This document shows positions 1 to 11,229 of a DNA stretch of 64,000 nt, piece after piece; position 1 is the first letter of the stretch, and each line of letters begins with the position of its first letter. Origin of the DNA: Ligula intestinalis (lineage: Eukaryota > Platyhelminthes > Cestoda > Diphyllobothriidea > Diphyllobothriidae). Both the position numbers and the translations under genes were made by a program. Under the pieces are notes generated by a model. It was not told the origin of the DNA and made no database searches. It was given only the letters and a program-made list of their open reading frames with translations. Location: assembly GCA_036362985.1 (NCBI GenBank), contig JAYGXS010000004.1:29540562-29604561 (forward strand), given 5' to 3'.

Positions 1-904
1 CTTCAGCTTAAAAGTGCTTGCTCGCTACATTTTGCTGTCCTGATTTGGGATAAGAGAGGTGCTGTGTTCACACATCGTCTCAGACATTACCCGATTAGAA
101 ATGACTTATTTCGCTGTGAGAAAAAAAACGCAACAATCATGAAGTTCAGACAAGGCCAACCTCGGAAACTTCATCCGATTAAAATCAGCCCATAAAGGTA
201 TTGAGGCAACCTAGGTGAAATAGATGGCTCATTTGAGGTTTTTTAAAGCATCTTCATAGGTCTACCAAATGTTATTAGGACTTGTTTACTGGAAAAACAT
301 TTGCAAATAAGGCAAAATTTAAGGATTCCACCGCTGCCGTTGTCTGCTCCACGGATCTGGTAAAATTTTCAACGTCATGCAATGGTGCAATGTACTTAGC
401 CTATCTTAGAAGAAGCTCTCCGCTTGTAGTATTGTGTCGATTGAGCATCAATTAGCCGACATACACGATTAGATTGACAGCTCATTTGAGTTCTAGCTAC
501 AAATCAGAAACACGCGGCGCGTCCCTATCTTCGTAGTCATGGCAGCCAAACGGCGCACAGCCGACAGCTGTGGTCGTTCCCCAGGCTGCCATCTGGCCCT
601 TACACGTGTCCCTATAATTGGGTAAGCTTGCCGCTCTCAAATTACGTCGGCTGTCTGTTGGTGAAAAGGACACCCGATAAACAACCGGACATTGGCTGCC
701 CCACCCTCCTCCCCTCAAAGGCTCTGCAATGCCCTAGCTGCCTGAGGGCACTAGTTTTCTGGGAACTTGCAATGGGGAATAGTCAAAAGACGTCCTCTGG
801 TTAAGCCATTCAGAAGTAAACGTCAAGATTAGCGACTGGTCAACGAAGTCGAAACTCCTGCTAACGCTCAGATGCACCCATATTTCAGCTTAGAATTTAT
901 GGCT
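1..904. other. Unassigned sequence, no gene recognised
   Basis: Mixed-composition DNA without a recognisable coding exon, RNA gene or repeat partner in the window. A GC-richer stretch around 500-720 holds a 73-codon minus-strand frame that resembles no family I know and looks like chance. Confidence 0.5.
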
Positions 905-1700
905 GACCGGACACTAAAATTTTAGAATTTCTCGGAGGTTTCGATGGTCGGTCAGGGTAGGATATTGCGAATCGTTTTGTTCCTGGGTCCTGCTTCGCGC
1001 AGCAAACACTTTTACGGTCAAAAACACTTAAGTTTCTATAGTCACGGAATCGCTGTCGGTTTCTGACATTTGACTGATTGGAATATGCTAATTTCACAAA
1101 GCTGGATAATGTCCACTCATGACAACAGCTGTCAGAGGGTAATTTATCACCAATCGGCTTACTGGTTGTCATCCAGGCCAAGCAAGGGCGTACCTCACTT
1201 CAGAGCGTTTTCTTGAACAGGAACATTTAGCTTAACAGTATAATCGTATGCCCTGCTGTTGCATAGTCAGTATTTATTTTGAAAGGGATCTTTTTCACAG
1301 TTATTTTGGCAGATTTAACTACCTAGTTGTTTCATAGTTCAAAGATTCCAGTCGAAGTCACATGAGTAAGATGATTCGGGAGCTGTCTAGATCCAGGCTG
1401 TGATCCTTCTTTTGAGAGTTCGAAACCCCTCAAGTGGCCGAGCCTTTCACAATTGCGTGGTAAGTAAAATGGCTTTTCGCTTGCTTTTTTTCAAAGGTAT
1501 TTGGAACCATTCACAGATCCTATCTCCGTGGGCCCATACTAGAAGTAAAATCAGCTTTACGTTGACGTCGTAGGACCCTGTGGAGTTCTTAGGTTAGCTC
1601 TGATCTGATCGTTGCCCTTGATACCCACTGATTCGGTCGAAATTCAAATATACAATTAGCTTCAGTAGACACTTATCTATTTATCTATCCCATTGTTCAT
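905..1700 (+). repeat. Dispersed repeat, first (uninterrupted) copy of a direct pair
   Basis: This copy has two blocks that recur in the same order downstream. Block A (905-1045) matches 1740-1865, sharing a core around 'ggtcagggtaggatattgcg'. Block B (1103-1700) matches 2280-2880, sharing 'cagtatttatttt'-like and 'aggaccctgtg' landmarks. The blocks are clearly homologous but diverged (roughly three quarters identity by eye). No coding potential is apparent. The family is not identified; I infer an old dispersed repeat. Confidence 0.65.
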
Positions 1701-1734
1701 CCCACTTCTAAGTGTAAGTAAGTGAGTAAGTCTG

Positions 1735-2880
1735 TCGGACAAAAATTTTTAGAATTTGTCCGTGGGTTCGATAATCGGTCAGGGAAAGGTATTGCGAATA
1801 CTTTTACCCCCGGAACCCTGCTTCGAGTAGCAAGGGCTCTTACGGTCAAACACAATAAATGTCGATAGAAGTGAATATGCGAGTTCCAGGAAGCAGTTCA
1901 GAAGTAGAAGATGCGATCATTGGAAAAAGAGTTTTATTTTTCTGACTTTTCAGATTCTGTCGATAATCCTTTTTCATATATAATGGTAGGAGAGTCTGAG
2001 CCATGCGCAAACGGGAGTGAAACATGAGTCGAACGCGAACTGTCAAGCCATCACCGCACCACTTAAGACCTCAAGTGGTGGCTACAGGAGTGGATAATTA
2101 TAATACGCACGCGGATGACCGCTATAAATACCCTGCAATCTGTGCATGTATCACCCTTATCTGCGCATGACTCAGACTATCATACCATAACCTATGAGTA
2201 AGAATTCTCAACAGAATCCGAAACGTCAGGAAAATAAAAATCGTGTTCCAGTGATCGCGAATTTTTCTTCTGAACCGTTAATGTCCTCTGTTAACGGGCT
2301 CACTATCGGTAATCTAGCACCAGTAAGGTTATTAGTTGTCATCCATACCAGTCAGGGCTTTACTTCGCATCAGAGCATTTTCTTGAACAGGACCATTTAG
2401 CTTAACAGTATAACCGTGCTCTCTACTTTTTCATAGCCAGTATTTACTTGCTGTTTGTCTGACCTTTTCACAGTGATTTTGGCAGATTTAACTCAATTAA
2501 GAGGACTATCTGGTTATTAGAGTGCAAGGATCTCACTCAAAGTCACATAGCTCAGATAATTCGGGAGTGTAATTTATGTCACGAGTTCAACAATCGCTGA
2601 GGTTGTGGAGGTTTTCACAATGGCTTAGCAAGTTAAATATTCTTTCATTGATATGTTTTCAAAAGTATTTAAGACCATCCATATATTCGATCTGTGTGCG
2701 AAAAAACCAGAAGTAAATGTAATTTTGCATTGATGTTACAGGACCCTGTGTAGTTTGTAGATAAGTGCTGATCATATCGTTGACCTTGATACCCACGAAT
2801 TTGGTAGGAATAATTACACGCTTACAGCGAAGAGTTTCAGTAGGCGCTCGTCTATTTATCCCTTTCATATTCTAATGTTT
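1735..2880 (+). repeat. Dispersed repeat, second copy, interrupted by a PLE tail pair
   Basis: Block A' (1740-1865) and block B' (2280-2880) repeat the arrangement at 905-1700. Here they are separated by about 415 bp of Penelope-like terminal sequence. In the first copy the corresponding interval is only about 60 bp. The simplest reading is that a PLE fragment inserted into this copy after the repeat had been duplicated. Confidence 0.6.
1870..2285. mobile_element. Penelope-like element remnant: two tails in inverted orientation
   Basis: The left half (1876-2045) is the PLE 3' tail in minus orientation. The right half (2050-2285) is the same tail in plus orientation. Both match the ends of the near-complete PLE at 37025-39937, for example the 'gaatccgaaacgtcaggaaa' segment at 2216-2235 and the 'gttccaggaagcagttc' segment near 1880. 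No RT or endonuclease coding remains between them. This is a PLE collapsed to its inverted terminal pieces, or a head-to-head insertion of two 5'-truncated tails. It sits inside the repeat copy at 1735-2880. Confidence 0.7.
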
Positions 2881-2949
2881 GCTAAAGTGTAGAGAACATT
2901 TGTTCCTAATGGCATTTAGAATCTGCACAGCTTGTCCGCAAGTGGACGA

Positions 2950-3072
2950 CATTTGTAGCTCAAGTAGGTAGAGCGTTGGCTTGCGTAAAAGGCCTATCTC
3001 CTATGCCAGTTTGAATCCCACCGAATGCCGCAGGTTTTTTCCCAATTGGGTCAACTAAGATAAAACTGTATA
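2950..3072 (+). repeat. tRNA-derived SINE-like element
   Basis: An A-box-like 'tagctcaagtagg' at 2956-2968 and a B-box-like 'agtttgaatccc' at 3008-3019 are spaced as in a tRNA-derived RNA polymerase III promoter. The downstream tail (ccgaatgccgcaggttttttc..) also follows the B box of the minus-strand copy at 18965-19070. A shared non-tRNA tail argues for a SINE and against a functional tRNA. No intact cloverleaf was found. Confidence 0.6.
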
Positions 3073-3079
3073 AGCCGAA

Positions 3080-4715
3080 TTTCGGACTTCAGAGACCTTG
3101 GCAACTGGGAAGTTAGGCAAAAGTAGTTTCTGTACTCCTTCTCATAAACCCCTAGTTCCAGCATTTAGTCCTACGGAAGCTGTGGTTATGAGGTTTTGAG
3201 GTATGAGGAAATAGAATAGGCAGAGATGAAAATTTTTAGAAGTATGTGTGAAGTGCAAAAAATGTAGTCGAAGTTGTTTCCCGCGGCCACTGGGAGTAAG
3301 TTGTTCCACCTGTAAATTGAAGGTGGGCGCGGCGCTTAGCGCCGCGGACAAACTAATATAACTTCAGAACGGTAAATTGGACCACAGGTAAGTTAAAATA
3401 GACGACCTCCTAACCATCATTTCTATTTTTTGTGAATTTCAATGAACCTACAATTTGATAATCGAGCTTTTCCCGCAATGCATAAAACGACAATACAGGT
3501 TAGGAAAATCTACAGATATGAATCAACAACACTTTCATATACAATAAAACAAAATGCATATAACAGTTATTAAAGTATATTCCACTGCATATCCTAATTC
3601 CCCATCCAAAAAACCCTAGAACCCCCGTTTTCGTAGGAAAGCATGCTGGGAGTAGGTATTAATGAGGAGCACTACATAAGCTACTGTTGCCGGAGGTTGC
3701 TTTGCTCCCTGTAGTACAACGTCCAACTACGGTTTTTTCTGGAAGTGGCATGTGCAGGTCCCTTTGGTGCTACCTTCTCCGATATGTTGCAGCCAGGGGC
3801 ACGTAGTGACTACTTTTTCTCCACTTGTGGTAAAACATGCCGAAGGAAACCTGAATCGGCTGGCGCGTAAGTGGACTGCAGAGAGGAGGATTTTATGGCG
3901 TCCACGTGTGTGCGGGAGCTTGGTAAACCCGTGACATTATCCCTCCGTCAACACCTCTGGGCACGTTTGCACCTTAACACGCATACATATACCATATCGC
4001 CCGCAGGGGCGGTGGTGATTCATAAATGCGCGTCTGTGTGCGTGCCAGACGGCCTGCCAGTCGGTGGCCGCCTTTTGGCGAACGCACACACGCACGCATG
4101 CACACACAGACGCCTTCTGTCAACAAAAACACCCCGCTAAGGTGTTAATACGATACCTTCGCGTACAGTGGGGGCTGTAAGGATTCCAGTGTCTGCAGTG
4201 GGCTACGGGTCGAATAGGATACTCGAGGCCTCTTAGAGCAAGTGGTATCTGTCCTAATGTAATCTCCAAATAAGCTTATCCTCTAAATGATTTTAAGACT
4301 TGCTGAAACCCCCCCACTCCCCCCAAAAACAATGTGGCAACAGACGAACCACGAATCCCCAGGAAAACACGTGGGCGAACTTTCCCACTTGCCAATGGTT
4401 TAAGAAAGAAAAATCAGTCGTATATGTAAGCAGAACCAGGATACCTTTAGTACTGGATGCTTTTTAATCTATGATGTGAGAACATTCCAGTGTTCTTATC
4501 CCCATATTCGTGGGTTTTTTCTTTTTTTCCGACTATCGATGGCAGTCCTCAAGGATATTTCCAAGTGCTATTTCCGATTTCCTAGTCGTTAGCTTTCAAC
4601 CGTGCAAATGGCAGCCACTGTCCTGCACAAGAGAAAAGCAAAACAGCCCAAATCTCCGGTAACATTTCAGAAGCCTAACGAATGCGTGTCTACTCGCTAG
4701 GCCGATAATGTGGTG
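3080..4715. other. Unassigned sequence with a CA-rich patch
   Basis: No recognisable gene or repeat partner. A purine/pyrimidine alternating CA/CG-rich patch (about 3970-4115) carries short open frames that encode low-complexity peptides and are not credible genes. Confidence 0.5.
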
Positions 4716-4719
4716 GTGG

Positions 4720-5010
4720 TGGCTTGTATGGTCGCCCAACCAGAACACAAGACGAAAAACTGCCCACGGTACATGCGGCTTTACACCATTTTCTGGGAAG
4801 TTGGTTTCACGACTTAGGTGAGGGTTAATGTTAAGTTTAGAATTAGGTTTATGGATGGAATAAAGGCCAGGCTTAGGGTTAGAGTTAAGAGTATGCTAAG
4901 GGTTAAGGTTTGATTGTGTGTTAACTGTGGGGTTTAGGTTTAGAGCTAGGGTTACAGGGCTTAAGGTTGCAGTTAAGTTGTGTGTTAGGGTTAGCCTTAG
5001 GTTGAGACGC
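4720..5010 (+). repeat. TTAGGG-like degenerate dispersed repeat, copy 1
   Basis: A leader containing 'ttctgggaagttgg' (4790-4803) is followed by about 200 bp built from variants of TTAGGGTT and TTAAGGTT (about 4817-5003). The same leader-plus-array arrangement recurs at 7725-7865 and, inverted, at 23340-23600. The hexamer resembles the TTAGGG telomere repeat of many animals. The units are too degenerate and the block is internal, so this is not a telomere. Confidence 0.65.
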
Positions 5011-5640
5011 GAAAATATGTTTACCTATTTCAAGTTGGCGGGCGTTCCTATGTCCGTGTACTGGTTAGACGACCACACCAGTCATCCTCGCCGATAGCGC
5101 GTTAATTGGCTAGCATACAGTTTTTGACAATAAGGTGCATTCATTGAACGAAGGACACACGTAACGCCCGAAGTTAATCACCGAAAGTCAGTGATAGTAT
5201 TAACTGGTCTGCGGGCGATGTGGCACCCTCGGCGTCGCGTGTGGCGCCAAAAACACAGGAGTTCAAAATATGGCAGGGCAGTAACAGATAGTGCCAGAGT
5301 TGTCACTCAGTTCGAAAAATAAAAACATAGTTATCTGTTTAAAAAAACCAAGTTTTAATCCGTGACAATTTTTAAACTAACTTTCTGGGGCGAACGTACG
5401 AGAGCAAAGTTATTTCATAACTTTATAAAGTTGAAATGTTGTTTTTCCACAGGAAGGTCGAACAACACAAATAGAATGAAATATGCAGAAGTTAATGACG
5501 CCATTAAATTTCGTGACTACCTATTTACCCCCAGCTCATGGTCATTGTATAGTTTACTAAGAGCGGTCTGTGGTAATCAAAGGGGAGTGTTGATCAGACA
5601 TGTCGGTGGGCAGGACTAATCGGTGACACTTCTTAGAAGA
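5011..5640. other. Unassigned sequence
   Basis: No recognisable gene. The 85-codon plus-strand frame here begins with GTG and has no family resemblance. Confidence 0.45.
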
Positions 5641-5672
5641 ATATTCGATCGCTGAGACAACACTTTTCTTCG

Positions 5673-5711
5673 CCTAACGTTTCGAAATCCGTCGCGGATT
5701 CCCCATCAGAG
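5673..5711 (-). ncRNA. Hammerhead-ribozyme-like motif in a PLE tail
   Basis: On the minus strand, CTGATGG (5703-5709) is followed by a short hairpin (GGAATCC, loop, GGATTTC) and then GAAACGTT (5676-5683). This is the order expected for a hammerhead: CUGANGA, stem II, GAAA, NUH. The last core position is G, not A, so activity is doubtful. It lies beyond the 3' end of the minus-strand PLE at 6097-7232. Hammerheads are known in Penelope-like retroelement termini. Confidence 0.4.
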
Positions 5712-6096
5712 ACTTGAGCAGAAAGCAATAGCGGTAGCAGTGTGCACTTCTGATAATTATCTTCTGCCTCGTCCAGGTGTCTCAACTGCAAGCATTCCGC
5801 ATTATACGGCAAATTTCACGAGTGCTCACAGGACAGCGTCAAGTAATTTTTGGCAGCGGCAGCCACTGTGGGCTGGCAAGATAGACTAGAGGCGCGGCTT
5901 GCTGACCAATGAGGAGCCAGCGCAGACAGCCCTGCGATCTTTTGCAGTCATGCCCTGCCTCGGCAATGCGATCTTCGCCCAATTTAATTGGTCCTCCCGG
6001 CTAACTCGGTGACGTTGATCGTTTCGCGCGGGCTAACCTCCCCTTCGCCGTCTAGCACACGTTTTTCCTTTGAAGCATGCTGTTCCCGGAGAGAAC

Positions 6097-7232
6097 TTGA
6101 ACATGGTTATAGCTGTAAGATTTATTGGTACCATGAATTTCGGGAGAGCTCCTCAGTTACAACCCCTCATTGTATTAAGGTCCACGAATGAGAAAAACAC
6201 GAAATTGAAAATATACAGAAATGTCATAGGTCTTAGTCAGATAGAGAAAGGTTCAAACAAATTGGAGGACGAAAACAGGGAATTGAGTTGTGGGGAATAT
6301 TGGGCTGGGGAATGTGCGAATCTGGGGGCCTGTGGTTACCAAGGTAAGGCAAGGTTAACCACGTGCTCCAACTGTTTGCAGAGGTCCGGTTTAAAGCGTC
6401 TAATATAAGCAGCGTCCAGGTAACACAAGATTCGAGATTTTTGTGCTCGAAAAAGAACTGGGACGAAGTTATAGGATCTACCGAATGACCCGTGTCCAGC
6501 ATGTGCTCAGTGATAGAGGAATGAGGAGAACGGTTTCCTTGCTTAAATAACCAGCTAGGTAGATGTTCCTTGGCTCTGGTTGCCAATTGTCCTTGCGTAC
6601 GCCCTATGTACTTGCATCCATAAGTGCAAATGAATTCGTAAACGCAATTAGAGGTGGCGTGCAAAGGAAAGGCATCCTTGACACAAGGAGTCGGCAGGGG
6701 CTTTGTTGGAGAGCAAAATATGAGTTCTGCAGCATAATAAGTTCTTTTTATGGTCTTGAGCAAGCGCCTCTTGATAGTGTTTAGGACGTTATCGCCCTTA
6801 AAGGGCAAGGATATAAATACTGGCTTCTTCGAGGCTAATTGTTCACTCATTTTGGGTCGTAGAGGTTTACTATATTTCGAGCACGAACATCTCGAATCTT
6901 GTGTAACCTGGAAGCTGCTTATATTAGACGCTATAAACCGGACCTCTGCAAACAGTTGGAGCACGTAGATAACCTTGCCTTACCTTGGTAACCACAGGTC
7001 CCCAGATTCGCACATTCCCTAGCCCAATATTCCCCACAACTCAATTCCCTGTTTCCCCCCAATTTTGTCTTAACCTTCCTTCTCTATCTAACTAGTATCT
7101 ATGACATTCCTGCACATTTTCGATTTCGTGTTTTTCTCATTCGTGGACCTTAATGCAATGAGGGGTTGTAACTGAGGAGCTCTCCCGAAATTTAGGGAAC
7201 CAATCAATCTTACAGCTATAACCATTTTCAAA
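6097..7232 (-). mobile_element. 5'-truncated Penelope-like element with large inverted ends
   Basis: The coding core on the minus strand carries a GIY-YIG endonuclease. The ends (6097-6453 and about 6875-7232) are inverted copies of each other, about 355 bp each. The left arm is the sense 3' part of the element, including the C-terminal codons. The right arm is an antisense copy placed upstream of the coding part. The same architecture is seen in the PLE at 37025-39937. The reverse transcriptase domain is absent, so this copy cannot move on its own. Confidence 0.75.
6233..6880 (-). pseudogene. PLE GIY-YIG endonuclease fragment
   Basis: The minus-strand frame encodes the linker typical of Penelope proteins (PVFISLPFKGDNV) followed by a GIY-YIG nuclease start (NCVYEFICTYGCKYIGRTQG) and the catalytic-arginine helix (ATRAKEH). 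In the family this domain nicks target DNA for target-primed reverse transcription. The open frame continues upstream to 6964 only because it reads into the inverted arm, so the true coding part begins near 6880. The RT domain that should precede it is missing. It differs clearly from the PLE proteins at 37-39 kb and 44.7 kb, so it is a separate lineage. Confidence 0.8.
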
Positions 7233-7269
7233 CACGTTTTTCCCTCAACCTTGAAACTGATGCCATCAA

Positions 7270-7720
7270 GCGTGTCCACACATCCTCACTGAAGTAGGGC
7301 ACACCTTTTCACACTGAATTGGCACTTCTCGGAGGCTTTAGTTCACGCGACCGATTCCTTTTCTGTGCACGGGGAGCAGAAAGGGCGACGGGGGCAAAGT
7401 CAAAGTGTCCTGCGGCATTCACGGGGACAAAATATTTTAGAAAAAAGGCGGGGATTTTGTCTAGAAATCAGAATAAAGGGCAAATGGGCATCAATTTAAA
7501 TTAGGGACGGACGTAGTAGCGTTTGTTTAAATTCAGTTTATTATAGTTACGTCACCAATCAATCATTCACCACTCATCAAAATGACGAAAAACAGAGTCT
7601 ATGTCAGTAACGGCCTACTAGGTATAAGGGCGGACGACTAGTGTCAACAGAACGTAGTTCAAAATATCTGCTGCACAAGACCACAGGAAGGTAAGCGCAG
7701 GAGAATCTTAGGTGAGGATG
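7270..7720. other. Unassigned sequence
   Basis: No recognisable gene or repeat partner was seen. Confidence 0.45.
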
Positions 7721-7724
7721 ACTT

Positions 7725-7865
7725 GTGTGGTCACGTCAGCAGGACACGGGATCAGAACCGCCCAAAACACATGTGTCTTTGCGCTAAATTCTGGGAAAAC
7801 TATATTTTGGCTTAAGGCGAAGGTTAGGGCTACGTTTAGGGTTGGTTTTAAGGTTGGAACTGTGG
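7725..7865 (+). repeat. TTAGGG-like degenerate dispersed repeat, copy 2 (short)
   Basis: A leader ('aggacacggg', 'attctgggaaaac') like that of the copy at 4720 is followed by a short run of GGTTAGGG/TTTAGGGTT variants (about 7809-7858). It is a shorter member of the same family. Confidence 0.6.
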
Positions 7866-7869
7866 GACA

Positions 7870-10070
7870 GCGTTGCATTTTGGGGCTCACTCAAAACTCT
7901 TCCGACCACCTCCGTCATGTGTAGCATTTTTTCAGGCATAACATCCGTCCATTCGACTGTAGGTAGCGTTCGTCCGATTACCAATGACGTAACCTCCGAC
8001 GCGAACAGCAGCACTTTATTAATGCTTCGCCAGCTGAAGGTGAGAGACTCGAAGGTAACATGACTGGGTTGTCTTTGGCCGGCAGCTAACACACAGCCAC
8101 TGATGCAGAGCCAAATACTTCAACCGGCAGATAATGTATACATCTTCCATGACGAATAAAACTGTACACTTGTGATAGGTAAACAGGGAATATAAAGCTT
8201 TCTCAAATGATTTGCATATGTCCTCATAATTTAAATGTTTCCTTCAAGAAGATGACATCTTTCGTTCAATGAACAGGGATCTGTTAGATCTGCCTGAATA
8301 TGCTGCATGGCTCCTTACAAAATAAAAATCAGCATAGAGCGAAACGCACCGGTGAGCGATCAATAAGAGCGAAACTCATCGCCCCAATCGTCGGATACGA
8401 AGCGTTAGTCAATAATTTTTGAATTATATTGTCGGAACTAGTGTAACTTGCTGTTTGCCTTAATGTTGGAATGGACCTTAATGCAGAGCTTGCATTTAAA
8501 AGGAATTAGCACGCATCATATTTTTAATCCTAGACAATGGAGACCACCGCTTTCATTAAGTGGTTCCTTGGGGTATGAGTTTGTTTGGCGCAGCAGCTAT
8601 CTCAGTTTAAGTTCATACACTACCTGGGCTCCAATGGCAAGCGGACTGGCTTGTACGTGCGACCGAAAAAAAGCATAAAAGCCACGCTGTATCCATATCG
8701 CATAGAATTAGTTTCAATAATTGAGAATTCACGGCTCGTACAAATTCCACATTACGCAGAAGCCATGACAACTAAACTTTCAACTCAGTGGACCGAGATG
8801 CGCAGCCAGTTAGCTTTCTCCTATGCCGCCACCTTCAGAGGGTTCAAAAGCCCTTTGAATTAATTACAAGTAAAGAAAATACGCATAACCCCGTGTTCTC
8901 TTTTTGGCTTTCTCTCCCTAACCTCCCACAGAGTACCAGTTGCATGTCCTATTCAAGCCCACTAAAGATGATGAGGTAAAACTGGATAGCTGCATCGAAG
9001 GGAAATCTCTACCTCACCTATGCTCCGACCCCTGCTGAGTGCCCGCTTAGATATCTCCAACACACGCTTCCCTTAAACTGCAGCCGGTAATTTTAGATTT
9101 TCTGGCAAGTGGCGAAGTGTGGTTATCTAATTCTCCCTAAATTCCTCGCCCGCATTTAAATCGGCACATTTTGGTCAACTGTAGGGAACAGGGCAAGCTT
9201 GTGGAAATGGGCATCTTACCCTCAGTTTTGCCATCGCAAACCTGATTGACTGCCATTGTCGTCTTACCAAACTGGGTCTCCTTATCTGATTAAGGGAGCT
9301 TGGCTAGAATCGGCGAGCGCATGGGTAGAGAGAGAGAGAAAGAGAGTCGCGCACTCGCCCTACCGGCGAAAATACCCCCCGCAAAGCTGGGAATATCGAA
9401 ACGAACTTTAGCGTCGGCATAGGGCGCAGCCATAGGGCACTTATGGATAGGCCACACTCCCAATTGCTGAAGCGGACTGTTTATGTGCAGACCCACACAT
9501 GCAGCAGCGGGGTTCGCGAGGGGGGGGGGGGGGGAGGGGTTAGCAGGCAAGCCGAGGAGTCAGCACAGGCCATTTACGAGCTTGTTAACCTGAAAAAACA
9601 TAAACATTTACAGGAAATTGAGGTCACAATCGAGACTCGGTGATGTTGTCTTTCCTGCGAGAAACCATGCAGGGCTTGTTCAATCGGAAGCCTGCAGTGG
9701 AAAGTATTTTGACCCAAATTATTTTAGCGATTCCAAGGATTATAGTAGTCACTGCAACTGGCGCCAGAACCATATATTTATAAATCGGCGTTGGTGTCGG
9801 TAAGTTTTCTCAAGTGGTATCTAGTTGCTGGATACTACATAGGCGCAAATCAAAAGCAGACATTAAGGGACAGCAATTCCGCTTTTACGAATTGAATTTG
9901 CACAAAACTTCGGAAGAAATTCACAGTTAGGTTTAGCAGACAACTTGTCGTCTCCGCTGTATCGGAATCTTCTGTGAAACACTCCAATCCCGGCTATTAG
10001 ACGCAGTTATGTAACGAAAATGGTTTGCACAATAGCATGGCATCTACAGGCGTTGACAAATAAGGGAAAA
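7870..10070. other. Unassigned sequence with AG-rich and poly-G tracts
   Basis: No gene recognised. An (AG)-rich run lies at about 9327-9347 and a G homopolymer tract at about 9520-9536. Several 60-100 codon frames occur on both strands with no family resemblance. Confidence 0.45.
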
Positions 10071-10075
10071 TATGG

Positions 10076-10513
10076 TTAGTTTACTGAGTGGAGTTCGTTC
10101 TCAGTGAATTGAAGAAGGTAACTAGAAGATCCCGAATAACCTTTCGCTTTTAGAGTATTGGCCCCATTTTTGCAATCGCTGGGAAAATTATTTCTGCAAT
10201 CGCCCGGATTTACTTCTATCCATTCAACACACTCGTCTGCTGGCGATTTTGTAAGTGAAAAACCTGACGTCGAAGGGAAAATAGTCTGCAGCTCACGGTG
10301 GTGAGCACAACGCAGATTATGGATTTTCACAGAAGCAGCCAACTGACAACTCGACCGTCGGTTTGGAAGATGTTTACCGTAGCCTCCACAGCAAGGTGGT
10401 GCAGGATTACAGTGAAGGAAATCTTGCGATACATGTCCCACGCTCTCCCCCAATGCGGCAGGAAAGAATTTGACTTGAATCGGGCCTGCTAACTGTACTA
10501 CCACATTTAACAA
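10076..10513 (-). CDS. Unidentified cysteine-rich open frame, possible exon
   Basis: A 145-codon minus-strand frame, longer than the local background. It is cysteine-rich, with HCNPAPPCCGGYG and later ECVEWIEVNPGDC and FPSDC clusters that could bind metal or form disulfides. I do not recognise the family. No convincing acceptor or donor pair was defined and no neighbouring exon was linked to it. The shorter plus-strand frame inside it is a shadow. It could be chance, an exon of an unknown gene, or part of an unrecognised mobile element. Confidence 0.25.
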   Translation of the reverse strand: MLNVVVQLAGPIQVKFFPAALGESVGHVSQDFLHCNPAPPCCGGYGKHLPNRRSSCQLAASVKIHNLRCAHHRELQTIFPSTSGFSLTKSPADECVEWIEVNPGDCRNNFPSDCKNGANTLKAKGYSGSSSYLLQFTENELHSVN

Positions 10514-10734
10514 GAAGGTTACGCTTGAGCTTTAATCGTAGCATATCTGTGACCTCCTAGGAAAAAAACAATAGCTGGTGACAACATAGGATACAACGTG
10601 TAGTACTTACCCCAAGCGACATCTTCGAAAGCGGCGTCCACAAATTAAATACTCATCCCAAAAACAACTTTACAGCGCAGCGAAGTCATGAGCAGGCTAT
10701 ATTTCCCCTATTTAGGCGTACAGTTACGTGTCAA

Positions 10735-11205
10735 GCACACTATATTCTTGCTGATTGGAGGCCCTTGTTCCCCGGTACAAAGTTAAAGCAGGCATAAACG
10801 GCAGGATTTGTTGAGACGAATAAATTTTGTGACAGCTTCTCAGCTGCATCTTGTCGCTGCATGAGGAAGATAACGAGGAGACATAGAACATTTGGAATTT
10901 CACAGAATTAATGGCATAACAGCAAGAAGCGTGGTTGAGTTAAAAAAATCGATAAAGGACAGTGCGTTAAGGCAATGTAGGAGAAGTAGTGGCTGAGGGA
11001 AGTTAACGAAAAACACTTGGGAATTAAATTAAATGACCAATTACCAGGACAATTGGAGGTTTACCACATGGCCAAGCTGCTTGCATAGGTCGGGTTTCTC
11101 CTCGTGCAGCGACAAGATGCAGCTGAGAAGTTGTCACGAAATTAATTGATATCAATAAATCCTGCCGTTTACGTCCGCTTTAAATTCTTGCTGATATTAA
11201 TAAGC
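10735..11205. repeat. Inverted repeat pair (fold-back structure)
   Basis: Arms at about 10776-10868 and 11095-11190 are near-perfect inverted copies over roughly 95 bp. They share 'gatgcagctgagaag' in the right arm and its complement in the left. The spacer is about 230 bp. The right arm ends just upstream of the RT pseudogene at 11230, so the pair may be terminal sequence of that Penelope-like copy. Confidence 0.6.
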
Positions 11206-11229
11206 AGTAACGATAAGATTGGGAGACTG

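Noticed and set aside
2194..2400. Small basic peptide frame shared by several PLE tails (RRNPKRQENK type)
   Set aside because: Conserved because the underlying DNA is the PLE tail with its stem-loop; no start context or coding signature beyond that.
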